A stretch of 64,000 nt of DNA, taken from positions 32,975,119 through 33,039,118 of the forward strand of contig NC_068350.1 of assembly GCF_014633365.1 (NCBI RefSeq), read 5' to 3'. Positions 63,041-64,000 of the stretch are shown in pieces. Each line of letters starts with the position of its first letter. The first letter of the stretch is position 1. The stretch comes from Diospyros lotus (lineage: Eukaryota > Streptophyta > Magnoliopsida > Ericales > Ebenaceae). Position numbers and translations under genes: made by a program. Below the pieces are notes generated by a model that was given only the letters and a program-made list of their open reading frames with translations, was not told the DNA's origin and did no database searches.

Positions 63041-64000
63041 GTGAGGCACCCTTGATTGCCAGAATCTGAGTCATTTAATATCAAGCTAAGAGCTTTCATC
63101 AAAATGTTCTTAAGGAGTAACATTGCCTCCTCCTATTGCAAGTTTGCAACATTCATTTGATACTCCATTAGCTCATTATTATGATATTTTTAGCAGAGCA
63201 TCCATACCGTTTCAAGTTTCATATGGAACTGCAGTGCAGCAACCATTAGACAAGCCCTTCAAACGGAATGTTCCAGAAGGCAATGTTTTACACTACATAG
63301 GTTCTCTACATCACAGGCTAGTGACAACTACAAGCATTTGGCTTACCAATGGAATCAATCTTCTCTGACCACAACAACACAACAATCATGTTGATCTCCT
63401 GCTGATCCCAACAACTTCATCCTCAACCGCTTAAACTGTCTAGCCAAAAGCAGAAAGTCTAATGCCCGAGGAATGAACGTAGGCTTCAGCCAGAAGCTCA
63501 TCAGGTGCTCCGCTTGAGGTAATGATCAAACAACTCCCTGAGATCATTGGATCTCATCACTGACTCGACAATACCATTGAAGGGCTATAGCTTCCTCATA
63601 GCATGCATCCAGAAGTTCTTCTGATGGTCACAAGATGGAAAGGAATTGATCAAGTACACAGATATATACCAGCAAGGAACTCAGTCAATCAGATGTTAAT
63701 GGTATTCAGTGGTTAGACAAATGTTAACGATTTATTCAACTTCAAAACAGACAGAATAACAATTTTCTTTCAGAAGCCTAATTATGACAATGGTAAACAA
63801 CAATCACAAGCTGGCTACATAATTCTAGAACTCCAGTCATCTGTATCTATAGCCATATCCTCTACACCTAACAATCCATCCATGTACATACAGTTACAAG
63901 ATCAACCTTTTAACTCTCCCCTATTTTCTCTTTCCACTACCAGTACCACTATGAATTTGACTTCTATCTTCTCACATCTCAAAATCTGATAGTCCACTAC
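63041..64000. other. Unassigned region at right edge
   Basis: An 81-codon plus-strand frame (63123-63368) and a minus-strand stretch near 63550-63450 (SSGAPDELLAEAYVHSSGIR) look somewhat protein-like but match nothing I recognise. They may be more transposon remnant or part of a gene beyond the window. Confidence 0.3.

Overview
The window is plant nuclear DNA, almost certainly from a dicot. It has AT-rich non-coding sequence, GT-AG introns, a plant R2R3-MYB gene with the classic 133-bp and 130-bp first exons, the last exons of a plant cysteine synthase, and dense nested LTR retrotransposons. I found no bacterial, organellar, CRISPR, rRNA or tRNA features. The species cannot be told from what I can see.

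Layout. (1) 1-16664: a head-to-tail array of one Ty1/copia family (Copia-A, minus strand) with a 7475-bp period: LTR, internal, LTR, internal, LTR, where the middle LTR is shared. The units look identical; I saw one mismatch. (2) 16665-17422: 5' end of a second minus-strand Copia (Copia-E), broken by the array. (3) 17423-20679: 3' part of a plus-strand Copia (Copia-B), cut off exactly at the Copia-E LTR. (4) 20976-26135: a minus-strand Copia (Copia-C) whose protease is split by a solo LTR with a perfect CACCT duplication. (5) 26308-29073: the last two coding exons of a cysteine synthase (plus strand). Its upstream exons are not in the window. (6) 29617-51547: a plus-strand Copia (Copia-D, target duplication GTTTA) that has been entered by a minus-strand Gypsy element (30131-44558, duplication CCTAT) and by a 2.7-kb solo LTR (46336-49040). 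The Gypsy in turn carries a complete hAT DNA transposon (31458-34743, 8-bp duplication CTGCCTAG, 12-bp perfect terminal inverted repeats, 674-aa open transposase) and an inverted solo LTR of the Copia-A family (38500-40494). (7) 51553-58080: AT-rich intergenic DNA with microsatellites. (8) 58081-59247: a complete three-exon R2R3-MYB gene of subgroup 1 (MYB30/60/94/96 group), minus strand, with a small fold-back MITE about 380 bp upstream. (9) 59830-64000: intergenic DNA with a decayed Gypsy reverse-transcriptase relic split by another insertion.

Only two host genes are visible: cysteine synthase (sulfur assimilation) and the MYB regulator. Nothing shows that they act together. The most informative content is the insertion stratigraphy, the nearly identical tandem Copia-A array, the apparently intact hAT transposon, and the cysteine synthase gene left with only its 3' end beside at least 26 kb of transposon DNA. 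I did not find a convincing new biological system; the findings list what most deserves checking.
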